DNA of 64,000 nucleotides from Cadophora sp. MPI-SDFR-AT-0126 (lineage: Eukaryota > Ascomycota > Leotiomycetes > Helotiales > Ploettnerulaceae). A program made the translations under genes and the position numbers. This document shows positions 24,752-37,843 of the stretch, in pieces. The DNA is taken from contig JAGMVK010000017.1 of the NCBI GenBank assembly GCA_020747065.1, positions 806,001-870,000 on the forward strand, read 5' to 3'. Under the pieces are notes generated by a model. The model had not been told where the DNA came from and did no database searches. It was given only the letters and a program-made list of their open reading frames with translations. The stretch's first letter is position 1; each line of letters begins with the position of its first letter.

Positions 24752-27561
24752 TGCAAAAGCTGCAGCTCTCGTCTTACAGAACCGTCTTGTTGATTTGAGG
24801 AGGAAGACTCGCAGGGGTGTGGTTTGGTAGTGGTGGTAGTTGTGTGGTGAGGCGGATCGGAGAGGATTGGTCTGGCACACTGAAGGGAAGAGCCAATTTG
24901 CAAGCTGGGGACCATGTGAGGGTTATATGCTCTTAATTGGGAGGCGAGGCGGTAGGTTATTCTCTTGATATGTCGTGATCAAGTATTCTTGCCCGAAGGA
25001 TGGATGGTCGTCCTGCGCTTGTAACCCAAGAATATGTATGTGGATGTTCTGAGTGGTCGACTGCGTTGAAGGAAGATATGTAGGTGAGTAAGTTTCCGGG
25101 GTGATGACAGGACAGACAAATGTATATGTCTGTATGTATGGTGTGGTAAGTAGGATGATCTGTTGTACGAGGTGAAGATGAGAAGCAAGCGGAAGAAGTA
25201 CTCGTGGAAAAGAAGGAAGGTCAGGAGAAGCAAGCAAGATGTGCAAAGGTAGAGCAAATGAGGCGCTTCATGTACTTGACCGCCAGGGAGAGAAATCGTA
25301 AAGCTATTAAAGTACCGGCCGGCTAGCGGCCTCTCCTCGTAGATTATATTTCCTCCCCTGTCCTTGCCTGTCTGGGTGTCTGGTCTTGCCATGTCTGATG
25401 GGCGGTGACGAAGCGTTAGAAGCCAAATAGACCTTCTAGTCTAGTGCAATAACACGGGGGAAAACTGAGTACCATGCCGGTAATGGAAATCCATGGGCAA
25501 TCTGCTTTAGGGTGTTGTACTTCCGTACGTACGAGTCCTCTCTGGTCACTGGTGCGGTACTGTTACGGTCCTGGTCCTGCCATGCGGTGCCTGAGCCAAG
25601 TTGAACATCGTATGGGGGCTTGGAGGGGCAGTCCTCAATGGGTCAGGAAAACATGCAAGTCAGGGGTAAAGAAGCACTAGAACCCGTAAAAACTCGAATT
25701 GATCGAAGCCATGCCCTGAGGAGTATCAGACGGTGTCCAGTAGGCGGGCACCCTGTCACGGCAATTGGACCGGTTGGGCAGGGAGAGGTCGCCTCTGACC
25801 CTAGCGAGCACAGCTATTGGTATTTCCAGCTCAGGGGGTTATCGGGGAATGCGGATGTTCTAGCGATCCCCCGTGCGCAGCAGATAAATGTTGCTCGCGG
25901 GGGTATTGAGAAGAAAGTTCCTGTTAATCAGGGGGTGGATAATCCCTGCTGGCAGCCTGACTGCGTGGCCCATTAGCTTGTCAGTTAGGTCATGGTCAGG
26001 GCATCAATCACTTGTTTAGAGCCAGTCGATTAGCGTCTGGTAGCCGAGCACAGTCCTCTCTTCTCTGGCGGTGTGTGCGACAACGAAAAGGGAGTCAGGG
26101 AGGAAATCAAATCAGCTTGAGTGAGATGGGGACGGGCATGATACAGATGTGCCCGTATGACAGCTCTCCACCAGCCAGCTCTCGCCCAGCGCAGAATGAG
26201 CGAGGCGGAGGATGAGTGCGTGAGTGCATTGTGGAGGAGCTGCTGCTGCTGCATGCACAGTTATCACATCATGCCAGATGCCAGATTCCTTTGTAGCGAG
26301 GCAGTATCCATACTCTGTGTCGTCTTTTGACTGGTGCCCCATCGGCTGTCTCGAAATGCAATGCCATGGCTACCGTCGGTCTGGTGCAGCGTTGCGCTTG
26401 CGGTTGCGGTGAGAGAAGAGAAGACTCGCACGCCCTGATGATGCTAGAAAAGCCCCCACTACACGACATCATATCGCAGGCCATGCCATGTTGCCTTACA
26501 CCCTCAGATATCCAATCCACTCAAATCACTGCAGTCCGACGAATCAGCGGTACAGACTAGTACCAGCCCAGCCGACCGGGGGAGCGTCAATCAGCCTTCC
26601 AATCCAACGTGCACTCGCTCATGTCTGGAGAAGAGTGGCCACTGAAATGGTGGAAGAGTGGAAGCGTCGTTCACATCCCTGACACCACGTTGCGATGAAG
26701 GAGCCATTGGAGCCACCAAACCAACACACTGGTTCTGTCGATTGCAGGCCTAAGAGTCCGCTAGTATGGGTTCCTGGTCGGGAGCAATTAATAGCAATGC
26801 AAGCCCGTTCTGATTTCCTTCTCATCTCCAAGGCAAGGAGCGGTGGCAGCTGGAATTTGGGAAATGCGATGAGCAGAAGAAGCCAGATCACTGTGCCCCG
26901 CTCATCCTCATGGAAATGTTTCTTTTGTCTCATCTGTTGTCAATTTGACATCTCCAACCATTTTTTGACTTCGAGGCTCAATTGTTGCCCAACGGCGCCA
27001 GGGGATCTTCCACTGCAGTCCACGACTACTTGCAAACACCTGCTCCGAAAGAGCAATAGCCTGATAGCCGTTTGCCCCGCACCTAGTCCCTCCCAATCCA
27101 GGAATCCGGCAGCTACAGCACTCGTTCCGAGGACGTTCCTCCGGTGGTCAGGTCAGTTCTCCATTGACGCCTGACGATTGAGGCTATCAAATACAACTAG
27201 CTCTGCTGATCAGGAACATCATCATCAAATCATGATTACTGATGACGGCAAGTTCCTCCCTTCTTTCAGTGAGGAAGAGATTGGTGTTGTTCTTTGTGTT
27301 TGAGGATGTTCTTTCTCCCTTTGCAAGTGGCAGCGGTCACGACTCATTCCCGTCCGGCTGTACATGAGACCATGACAGTTCTCACGCCTCGTTAACAAGT
27401 GTCTTGCTGAACATGCAGTATTTATGCAACTGATCTGGTGGCACCCCTACTTTCACCAGCCAGAAAGTACCAACCTGCCGCGGGGAGAAAGTTCCAACAG
27501 CGTCGAATCTAAATTTACGAGCGTCCGAGCCCCAAACTTGCTCTCTCCCTCATCAGATCAG

Positions 27562-27597
27562 CCCTCCTCCTCCCCCTCCCCCTCCCCCTCCCTCCCT
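27562..27597. repeat. C/T-rich tandem repeat (CCCTCC-type)
   Basis: A short pyrimidine microsatellite built of repeated CCCTCC-like units on the + strand. Confidence 0.7.
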
Positions 27598-29798
27598 TCA
27601 ATACCCCCCAGCTCCCAAAAACCAAAAATCAAGGATCCCCCAGCTCAATCTTAGCGCTCCCAGCCCACCGGAAGCGGGCTGCCTAAGCTCGGCCCCATAT
27701 CCTGGCTCGCCTCGAGGCCGGCTGGTTCGTCTATCCAGGATAAAGCGCACTAAGAAAGTGGGAAGGTGGTAGGTCTAGACTGCGATTGGACTGGTCAGGG
27801 GTGCAAGTTACCAGGGTGGGGCCATTGCGTGGGACGAAATCGTTCATGTGATCTGTTTTCCTGGTAGGGGTGGGGCATTTAGGAGTTTGGTCCGGATGCC
27901 GGGGAGCGGGCAGGGATGTGGTGGGCTGGGCTGGACTGGGCTGGGTTGTTGGTTCCATGAGGTGGAGAGATGGAGGAGTTCGGTTGGTTAGCCAGGGGAG
28001 AGTGATAGAGTGGATTGGAAAGGGGGAGGCGATTATTACGGATTGTGAAGTTTGTTTTTCAGAGGATGGAGGCGAGGTGATATCATCAGTCAGACGACTT
28101 CGAATCTTCATCAATCCAATAAATCCTAACCACAAAAACGACACGAAGTTTTTCTCGCCCGGTTAGCACTCCGTCGGGGAGGGCAATTGCATCAAATCCT
28201 CCAGAACAGAACAAATATGGCCTCCCCGGACGAGCCGGCATAATAAATTAATAATTGGAGCATCTACCACCCCCCATCCCAAAACCCAGGGGTGCTAACG
28301 TTACCGACACGTTGGAGGCGGAGGCGCAAGCGCGTGTTTGTTGGTTTCAATTTCAAATGAGGGTTCGATGTGATTTGGCTGCAGAACGATGTGACGTTGG
28401 AAATTCGAAAACTTGGAACCGGATCGTCGGGATACGGTTCAAGGAAAAGGGAAGTAGAGTGATTGGGAATCGGATTGCAATAACCAACACGGCTTTTGAG
28501 GGGTACGTACTATCATCCCCAGGGATTCCGACCACAAGGAGATGATGGAGGGACAGATCAGCGTAAGCGGCCTCATGCCAACTGATACCGGTTATCCAAG
28601 TCACCAGATCGTAAGATCACATCTTAACCAGTATTCTTGCTTTTTCCTCAAGATATCCATCAATAAAAGTGATGGGAATCCATGAATGCATGCATGCGAA
28701 GGGCAATACGAGCCTGCGCTCTGGATTCGTCAATTGGGGGATATATCACAATTGCGACTTCAATAGCAGTTTGAGAAAAGAAAAAAAAAGATTCGAAATG
28801 AGCTGATATCAAATTCGATGACGATTGTGACATGTTTCCAGCCGGCTGTGTATGTGAATGTCTCTCACGGACTGTCGTCGATTGCGCTGTTGGAATTGTT
28901 TTATTTTTTTTATTTTTAATTCTTTCTCCCCGGACATGTGGCTTCTCGTGTCGAATTGCTTAATTTCAATCTGATCTCATGGTCGAACTCTATCGAATTT
29001 AATATTCAAACTCAATATTCCGATGATCTAAAAATGTAACCTCACGAACCACAACTGACCGACCATTGGAACCTCACTTTCCCTTTCCAAAATCCAAGGC
29101 CATCGACATCGCGAACTATCCAACTGTATCAGACCGTTTCCAACCCATCATCAACCCAGAACCATCCCACGCTGCCCTCTCCCCCCTTTCATCTAGAAAA
29201 GTCCCCATTTCCTTCTCTAATCCCTGCCAACGCACGCCTGGTTTCTTGCTTTCTCCACTCTCCCAATCTCCATCCATCCATGTGTCCCGATTCCGCGGGT
29301 TGGTGGCGGATGCATGGCGCGCTTCCCAATGGCTGGAATTGGATGTTTGGGATAGGTTAATTAAAATCCCTAGTCTGGTTTCCGCGTTCTCGTTTGAACT
29401 CCCCTAGGCAATTACAAGTGGTTCATGGGGGCGAAAAGTGACAAAACGGCGCGCGGGCGCCGAGGATACGTACTGTACCTCATGTGGAGTGAGTGGCGTG
29501 AGCTGATTGATTGATTGACTGATGAGAGAGAGGGAGGGTCCGGGCGAGCACGAGGTTGTTGTTTCAGAGCTGTGATCATCATCATCTCCATCGAGGTACA
29601 GGTGTCATCCATGGCCGTGGCATTCTAGAGCCCCGACCTTCCGAACGAAACGAACGAGCTGAACCTGGCCCTGGCACTCGATGTCGAAGTGATGGATAAC
29701 GGCGAGCACAAACCAGACCAGACCCTTACAGACGACGTGCAATTGGCTTCACTCAGGGGTACAAAGCACATGCTCATCACCTTCTAGGTTCCATCACC

Positions 29799-29819
29799 AC
29801 TGCACTGCACTGCACTGCT
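29799..29819. repeat. Pentanucleotide repeat (CACTG)
   Basis: About four perfect units of CACTG. A shorter similar run (GCACT units) recurs near 30812-30826. Confidence 0.7.
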
Positions 29820-32800
29820 CATCATGGATGAGGGGTTCGGACAATTACCATCTCCCCTTAGCCTGACTACCGTGGCTCCCCATACCCTTGTCTAGTCCCA
29901 GCCAAACAGGGGGCTCAGGGCCACTCGACCTCGCTCGCGGAACTCAGTTCCCAAATACCGCCGGGGAAGACAGCCATGCGCTCGCTCGCTTGATTTTTAG
30001 GTCCACCTTTGTAGGGGAAATAGTGGGAATAGTGGGGTGATGAGGAAAGCTGAGCAAAGGGATAATGGCTAGGCTTGAAACGGGCATGATTTGTGTTCTG
30101 TACCTGTTCTGTTCCTGAGTTTAGCTTTTAGCTTTTGGGTGATCTTCCTTTGTGAGAGAGGTAGGGAGGGACAGCTACTAGGGAGGCAAGACGGGCGAGG
30201 AGAGGGGAAAGACAGATGATGGAATTGTGGTCTGATTATGGCGGAATCGAGAACCTGTGTGCATGAGGAAGTAGGAGCGAAATATGTTTAAAAGTATTCA
30301 TTCCTTTGGTAGGATTAATAATGTGGAGATTCATCAATTCCTTCTTTCTCCATACTTCCTCCAAGCATGATATCCAGGAATAGAAAAAACATCCATCCTC
30401 TCCTAAGCCTCAATGCCTTCCCAATCAACCTCTAACCAAAACCAGCCAGCCAACCGAAGCCACGCCATCCCATCGGACGAACCCAAACACTGTTAAGTAG
30501 TTATGCCATCAGGCTTCAAGCATCAAGCATCAGGCATCATTATGATCATCATCAGCTCGCGGGGAACAGGATGCACCTCCAGGTAATTGCAAAACTCAAT
30601 CGAGAAAAGCGAACGATCAAACGAAACATCGAAACTAAAACTGAGACCTAAATTTCTGGGGCTTTGTTAGGTCTAAGATTCTAAATAAACCTAGAGATGG
30701 CAAGTCACATAATACTGGCATTGAAAATAAAGCTCGATGCCTTACATACTCGGAAGCAAACCTTCTCATTGGGCAATGTCCTGCTGTTGTTTCTGTTAGT
30801 TGACGATGATGCGCTGCACTGCACTGCATGTCGGCCGTTAGAGATTTTGCTGCACGACTTGATGTGACTACTCTCTCTAAGCCAAGGTCTCCGCTTGCTC
30901 CCGATATTCGAGAATCCTTTCCACAGCAAGCTTGCAGCAATACGAATCAGAATCTTGCAAGTTTAGCCTCACGCAATCTCACCGTTGTTATTCCCGATTC
31001 ATCCCTATCTGTTTTTGACAGCTTCATGTACAACATAGTCTCACAGTACCTCGTGATCAATTCTCAGATATCGCACCCCGCTCTAATCCATTCTCCGTAC
31101 CTATGGGATGTATCGTAACCAACTCAACTCCCTAATTAACTCCCTCCCTTCCTTCCTCTCTTAGCTCGCCCGAGCACACCGCCATTCCTAGCCAAACACA
31201 AAACCAGCGCAAAACCAAATCATCTGATCGTACCCTATTTAGCGATCCTATGGTAGTATGAGGCTCTACAATTAGTATTTCAGTGACCGCTTCTATGACA
31301 TGTGGATGACCCGATGACGGTACGACGTGGACTGCTTTGCTTTGTTGGGAGAGGAGAGCGGGGCGGAGGAAGATGGGAAGAGGGGCCGGGAACGAGTGTC
31401 GTTGGGATGGCCAATCATTGAGCGAGGGCGAGTGCATGCCATGTGTGTGTCTGGGTGTGTGTGCCAGCGGAACCACGATGCTGGGTTCGGTGGAGGTGGG
31501 TAGAGACGCTTTTTGGCGGAGTCCGGAAAGCGGATATGAAGTGAAGATGAAGATGGGGAATGCATGTGAAAGTGTGAGGGAGGGTATGTAAGTTACATGC
31601 AGATGTAATAGTGTGGAATGGATTATTTTCGTTGCCCCTAGAACGGTGTAGACATCTACGAAGATGCAAACAAGAGAGGATGCCGAAAGAGGCAAGTGGG
31701 GTAGGTACTTTAGGATTGAGGGGTGAGCTTTCAGTTGCGTTGGGTTGAGGGTATAATTTCAGACATGGCATTTTGATTCGGAATCCACTTTCCTGCATCT
31801 CATCCTACCTTGTTTACTTACATCCTTCCAAATTCTTCGTTTCTTCGCTTTTCGGCTTGCATGGTGCATTGCATGCAGTTTTGTACTCGGTCAGCCTCAA
31901 CATGGACGCCCGGCCACCCGCATACGACGTTGCAAATGGGGTATGCAGGAAAAGTCTGGAGGATCCAAGGGAGGGTATGTTAAGGCGAGATCTGCATGTA
32001 CAGTACATAGCCCTCTGCATTCTGTACGAGACTTGCTTAAAGTTTATACCTTGAAGCAGATCCGATCAATTGCCGCAGTTTTTCTCCAATCGCTGTGTTG
32101 TCGCTGTATTGTGGAGTAAGAAGGAAAGGAGAGAATGGAAGGAAAGAGACATCACGAGTCCCTACCAAAAAGTTTATTCCAAGGTTCTTCTTCGGCCCTT
32201 CGATTCGGCTTACAAGTACCTGCGTAGCAGGAGCCTTGTGCATATCAACTCGCGGAAGACCTTCCGACCTCCCAGATTGCGACCCGACTGGACGTAAACC
32301 ATTGCCGCCGTACTCCACGGATATGTCTCTCGCTATGTCACCGTCATGCTTGAGTCATCCTTGGTCTCATGCATACGATGGACATGCATGTCTCACCTTA
32401 TCGCAACGTCAGTGTCAATTTCTCACAGCTATTTTCGGGAGTACCGAGACATGAGTCGAGCAGGCGAGCGCGGGAACGAGCCGTATGTTTTTTCTGGCCC
32501 GTGGACGGTGTGAGCCTCATGTCCTCGCCCTCCTGTTATGCTGGCCGCGTGATCGGTCGGTCCGTATAGGTACAATACGTACCTCACACCGCTCAGTCGA
32601 AATGCACGCCGGTCTCGGTCTCGCTCTCCTCTACGCAGCGCTCACCAACCAGAAAAGAAAGTGCTGTTTCATACTTCTGATCCTCTCTTGTGCGTCGGGA
32701 GTCACACGATACATTTACCTCGATGAGAAATGGGAGGGACGAGACCCGAGGAAGGATTCCAGCTTCCGAGATTCCATTCCGTCGGCACATGAGCCGGGCG

Positions 32801-32983
32801 TTTGATGGAGGCGTTTGCATATGTACGTGCCCGCCGCGTGTATATGTAGGTATGTACTCTACCAAGTACATTTTATGTATAGAATCTCCAATATATACTG
32901 TGCAGGCTGCACAGCCGCATTGCATGAGTGAGCTGCAGTGCGTTTATTTTTGCCTTCGCTGGTGATCTGCGTGAGAGATTGAT

Positions 32984-33011
32984 ATCACATCACATCACAT
33001 TCGCATCGCAT
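32984..33011. repeat. ATCAC pentanucleotide repeat
   Basis: About three ATCAC units followed by degenerate TCGCA units. Confidence 0.6.
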
Positions 33012-33780
33012 ACCCCTTCCCAAAGCCGCCGTGATCGCTGGTTGGTTCATCTTCAGTATGCATCGCGCCATGGAACGCATTTCCGTATCTGCAATGTTGT
33101 TGGTTCTGTTTGTTTTGAATCGTGACGATTGGCTGTGTGTTTCTGCAGTGTTACGTTTTCTGTTGGTTTGTTCCTGTCTTAGGCGTGTCTTCATCGGCGT
33201 TGATTCGAGGTGCGAAGCGAAGTGTCTCCATATGATGAGGACTATGTGATTCGATAGAAAATGAACGAGTCAGAGAGATGTCATACGAATCCTATCATGT
33301 CATGGCATCGTCAGCCCTGCATTTCATCAACTTTGAATAGAGAGCTGGGATTGATGGTCGTGCCTTGTCCAACTCTGTACCACGTTAGGCATTGCTTGTC
33401 TTCCCACTTTCCCACTTTCATACCTTCCCATACCTGTGCTAGATAGGGATTTAAAATCCTGATATCATCATCAATGGATCACGAGATGTATCTCGAAGGG
33501 AAGGAAGACTAGGAAAGCATAGCCTCATCCGCGTCTACGCTTCTCTTACCGCTTCACATTCGTGTATGCATGTATACGTCTGTCAACCCGTTTTCTTACC
33601 GTCTTCTCATCACCCCAGTCTTGCCTCAACCAACGTCCAGTATGCAGCCCAATCAAGCCCTGTCCCTGCCACTCATGCTACCCTGCCATGGACTCGTTAA
33701 TCTGCAGAGTCATCTGCCAACACCCTAGAAGAGATGCAAGACTGAGACATGCATTACATATCGGCAGTGCTTTGGGGGCG

Positions 33781-33809
33781 ATGGCATGGCATGACATGAC
33801 ATGACATGG
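33781..33809. repeat. ATGGC/ATGAC pentanucleotide repeat
   Basis: Two ATGGC units followed by three ATGAC units, then a related ATGGG unit. Confidence 0.7.
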
Positions 33810-35455
33810 GCGATCCTCAACCAAGACCAACATTCATACCAAAATCAAAAAGAGACCTGACAAGCCCTTCTCTTCAACGCTTCTTCAAGAAGTGCATATG
33901 TGCGGATCGTGCCGTAGAAAATGGAGGCGACCGCGCATGTGGTGCTTGGAAAGCACTTTGTTGGTGGCTTTGGATATCCAACACTCTGTACCTAGTCCCT
34001 GATATTGGGACTACGTGGCGCGAGACCAAACGGTCGAGGTCTTCAGGATCAGATCGTTTTCGCGAGAATTCTATTTTGACGCTGCTGCAGTTAGTAAAAG
34101 ATATTATTTTCGGATAAAGTTCTGCTGAAGCTCAGGGGAATGGTCCGAAAGCTTTCGTTTTGCATATTGCAGATATTTTCTCGTTTAAAGTTTTCTCATT
34201 TTTTCGTTGTCTCGGCCGATTGAAGACCTTCATGCAATGCAGGCCCTTCCTGCATCACGGACCGATTGGATCCTTAAGTCTCTTCTCCTTTTCACTTCGT
34301 TATCGTATCCTAACTATTCCCGTAAGTGCGAACTACAATCGGAGGATGCCTCGTTCAGAAATGACGAGGTGCAGCTCCTCCTCCTTAAGATAACTGCAAT
34401 ATCACGATATCTGTCCCTCAACCTTTTCTTCAGAGCTAGTGGCATGAAAGGCGCGAGTCTGAATTTGTTTTGCGGTCGTGTACTTGGGGAAGCATCCTGA
34501 CGAATGGGACGCCGCATGGCATCCGAGTTTCTGTAGTTCGAGATGGCCTCGCACGGCAGAGGGATGGCAAGCTGCGTCCGCTGTCCCGAGGATCTTGAAA
34601 TGTCAATCTTGTGACACGCGAGTTGTCGTTATTAGTTCCCTGGCGCAATTTGTAGCGTATGCTGTATTGATCTAACCACCTGTTATTGTTTTGCGAGGAG
34701 GTCAGATGATGTTCAAATGGTTGGTGGGAGGGCTCGACGGCCTCGGAACGGACTTGACATAGGATAGGAAACCTATCTCCGCTTCACACGTATCATGGTT
34801 CATGTCTGAGAAATTCAAAGCATGGAAGTAGAACGGTTACACTGCTTTCTGGTCCGTCGATGTACCTGCTGTGTTTAGATGAGGAAGGGACTTCTGTTGG
34901 TGAGGAGGCAGGAGGTTGCGGGAGTTGTCTGATCCCAAGTGCCACTGCCTTGATCGGATGGGATCGGGTGAGATTGGGATTTTGAAGTGTAATGCTTGTG
35001 AGATGGCCGGATATGACAGGTTTTAATTGTTGATTTGAGAGATAAGGAGCTCTGTGGTTGTTGATGTTGAGTTTGGATCTTGCCCTCTATCCACAAAGTT
35101 CGCTTCGTCTGATCTGCTGATCGAGCTCAACTCTAGTATTTCGAAATTTGTCAATACCGGTTTTATTGAGATGCAAGTGTCAACAGAGAAATTCGAGGAA
35201 AGACAGAAAACTGAAGCAAAGACAAATTCGAGACTGATCCACGTGATAGCAATCACAACCAATCCCGGAACAATGAATCGCCGCGATTCGAGTCACCCCA
35301 AGGTGGGCAGACAAGTGGTGGCGGGGTAAAATCAAAATACAGCACAAGCCTTGTTCGCGTGTATGCAACATCGTCCTTTGAAGTATCTACTTTAGAAATC
35401 CCTTTAAACATTATTGCTCGAATTCCGAAACAGACAAACGAATACAGCCACAACG

Positions 35456-36297
35456 ATGGCGGGCAAAAAAGCTGCTGGAGAGAATACCAAAAAGGCTGCA
35501 GGCAACGCGAAGAAGGCCGAGGCAGCAGCTGCGAAAGCCGCACAAGAGAACGCAAAGAAAGCTGCGGAGAAGGATCAGGAATGGGGAAAGGGTGCTAAGA
35601 ATACGGCGAAGAAGTAGGTCCCTCTCGTATTATCTCAAGCTCTTCCTTGCCCTCTCCTCGAGTTGTTGATTTGCAAGTTCCTCGAGCTTTAGAGGGGGAA
35701 AATTACCCCGCATCGCAACAACAAGAACAACGATAACACAACAGCCCGCCCTCTGCAGCATGAACTGACGCATGGCTCTGTAACAGGGAAGCAGAAGCAG
35801 CAAAGAAAGCAGAGCAAGCGCGCAAGAAAGCCGAAAAGGACGCGCTCCTCGCCGAAGAAGAGAAAGAAGCCCGCGCCGCCCCCAAGAACTCCAAGGTCGC
35901 CGTCAAAAAAACCAACAAAGGCCTCGATCTCTCTCAGCTCGACGACACACCTTCTTCTGCTCCTCGCGCGCTCAATGCCACTGGTATTGATAATGCGCTG
36001 GATGCGCTGAGCTTGACTACGGACTCGGCGGCAAAGATAGATAAGCATCCGGAGAGGAGGTTCAAGGCGGCTTTCGCGGCATTTGAGGAGCGCAGATTGA
36101 AGGAGATGGAGAGTGATGGGAGTGGACAGGGATTGAGGCAGAACCAGAAGAAGGAGAGGATTCGGAAGGAGTTTGAGAAGAGTGAGGAAAATCCGTTCAA
36201 CCAAGTCAGCGCGAGGTATGATGCTAGTAAGGAAGAGATCAAGGAGTTGAGAGAGCAGGAGAAGGCGAAGATTGAAGTTAGGTTGGGTGGGAAATGA
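35456..36297 (+). CDS. oxs1: CCDC124/Oxs1 family ribosome-associated protein
   Basis: Two exons (35456-35613, 35787-36297) give 222 residues. The N-terminus MAGKKAAGENTKKAAGNAKK starts a long Ala/Lys/Glu coiled coil. The rest carries the CCDC124 (DUF1014) core: KKTNKGLDLSQLDD, LNATGIDNALDALSL, HPERRFKAAFAAFEERRL and ENPFNQVSARYDASKEEI. The family comprises human CCDC124, S. pombe Oxs1 and, distantly, yeast Lso2. CCDC124 and Lso2 bind idle 80S ribosomes and help them restart; Oxs1 was described as an oxidative-stress cofactor. The length and the intron within the coiled coil are usual for fungal members. The 173-bp intron is long for this window (GTAGGT donor, AACAG acceptor, phase 2). Confidence 0.93.
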
Positions 36298-36642
36298 GCA
36301 GAGATGGAAATAATGAAACCCAACGTGCATATTGATGGTGGATGCCTGGATGCCAGAGAGTTGAGAGATACCAAATAGGATAGCGTTGATGATCAACCAA
36401 GATTGTGGATCCGGGAGAGAGCATCTGGTGCATACATAGCACAAACTCCCATGCCTCAAAAGTAGAATAATTCGTTATTTGGTATTTACAATAGACTTTA
36501 TTTCTCATCCCTCAGCTAAAATGGTTTCTTTGTGAAGTTCTTTGAGTTGAGACATTTCGTGTTCTAGAACATTTAGCGACTTCGAAATCCGAAGCTTGAC
36601 TTCACGACTACCAACATCAATCTACGCGTCGACTCCACAACA
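36298..36642. other. Intergenic region
   Basis: 345 bp between two + genes: the 3' flank of oxs1 and the promoter of the UBC-like gene. No further feature is visible. Confidence 0.5.
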
Positions 36643-37843
36643 ATGGCACCACGACGGCTCTCCAATCTTCCCGCTGTGCGGAAGCAGCATTTACTTGTTG
36701 AATTGTATGCTTACACAACTCCTGTGGCAGCGACCTATTTCGAGTGGCGGAAGCAAAGCTAATATGAACGTCGCAGCTCAAGTCTCAAATACGCCTGTCC
36801 ACATGGCGTCTTCATGTCCCTCACGCCGGGCGACCCAACCCTCTGGTCTGGTGTGTTATTCGTACGGAAAGGCATGCCATGATTCCTCAATATATCCTAT
36901 CAAATCAGCTAACCCCCTTCGAGGACCCTACGCCCCCTCCATCCTACGCTTCCAAATCTCTTTCCCACCAACATATCCCCTCCTCCCACCTCTCGTAACC
37001 TTCTCAACCGACATCTTTCACCCTCTCATCACACCCCTCACAACCTACATGTACACAACGGATATCCAAGACGGGGGCACTGTGTCCGCGACCGACGAGG
37101 AGCGTCTCCCGCCCGGTGGCTTCTCTCTCCGGCACGGTTTCCCAGGATGGTTTGGACGTGCGAGTCGAAGGAGTGTAGAGCGTTCGAGAGGGGCGGGTGG
37201 GCAGATGCAGACGCCTGGGAGAGCAGGAGGGAGCTGGAGCGGAGTGTCAAGCCCGGGAAGTGTGGTTAGTGGGAGTCCAACTCCGGGGACTGGGACAACA
37301 GGCAGTGGTGATGGGGTTGCGAAGAAAGACGAGATTAGCACGTATGAAGTGTTGAGGTATATACGCAGTACGTTTGATGATGATGCGGTGTTAGACCAGG
37401 TTCCGTTGGAGGCGGCGGGGAATCCGGGAGCGTGGCATGCTTGGAGGAGTTACAGGATTAAGGCGGGAAAAATACTGCCTGCTCTGCCTGGGGGAGATAC
37501 TGGGGAGAGGAAGGATAAAGATAAGGGTGCTTGGGCGGATGGCTCGAGTGATGATGGGAGTAGTTCTGGTGTACCTGATGGATATCAGAGGTTGGCGGGA
37601 GGTACGAGTGCGCCTATGGCTGCCAGAAGGCCTGGAGAGTGGAATTGGGAGGGTGTGTGGGAGGTCAGGGTCCGGAAGGGAATCGACAACAGTGTGGCTG
37701 AAGCGGTCCTCTTTGGAAGGGATGCTGGAGATGATCTGATTCGGTTCTTGAATTTGGATGAGGCGGAGGTAGAAGGTGTTATGGAGAGGGTGAGAGCGAC
37801 TGTTGAGGCGGGTGACGATGTGCAGAGGAGGGGCATTGTGTAA
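36643..37843 (+). CDS. Ubiquitin-conjugating-like (UEV/AKTIP-type) protein
   Basis: Three exons (36643-36704, 36777-36871, 36924-37843) give 358 residues. The N-terminal half is a UBC fold: LPAVRKQHLLVEF, CPHGVFMSLTPGDPTLWSG, VLFVRKGPYAPSILRFQISF, PPTYPLLPPLVTFSTDIFHP. The position where an E2 carries its catalytic Cys has none, so this is a UEV-type inactive variant. Human AKTIP (FTS), which works with Hook proteins in dynein-linked vesicle traffic, is the nearest well-known relative; that role is inferred. A Gly/Ser-rich insert separates the UBC part from a C-terminal region (WNWEGVWEVRVRKGIDNS). The second intron (36872-36923, 52 bp) begins with GC instead of GT. The conserved join FVRK-GPYAP forces this choice, and a GCTAAC branch site supports it. 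Confidence 0.9.

Larger units (their letters stand above)
24752..35455. other. Gene-poor block, 10.7 kb
   Basis: I find no ORF with domain, conserved motif or consistent splicing on either strand across this block. The longest open frames (26695-27174 +, 31132-31695 -, 33806-34117 +) have chance-like composition and overlap open frames on the opposite strand. Short tandem repeats and pyrimidine or purine tracts are frequent (26250, 27570, 27930, 29800, 30530, 33000, 33790). No transposase, reverse transcriptase, terminal repeat, tRNA or rRNA could be recognised, and the sequence is not strikingly AT-rich. It may hold long regulatory DNA, untranslated exons or non-coding transcripts. Confidence 0.55.

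Noticed and set aside
26695..27174. Open frame of 159 codons in the gene-poor block
   Set aside because: Composition is chance-like, overlapping frames on the other strand are open too, and there is no motif or splice support.
24752..35455. Possible transposon or CRISPR-like repeat array in the gene-poor block
   Set aside because: No transposase or reverse transcriptase motifs, no long direct or inverted terminal repeats, and only short microsatellite runs.
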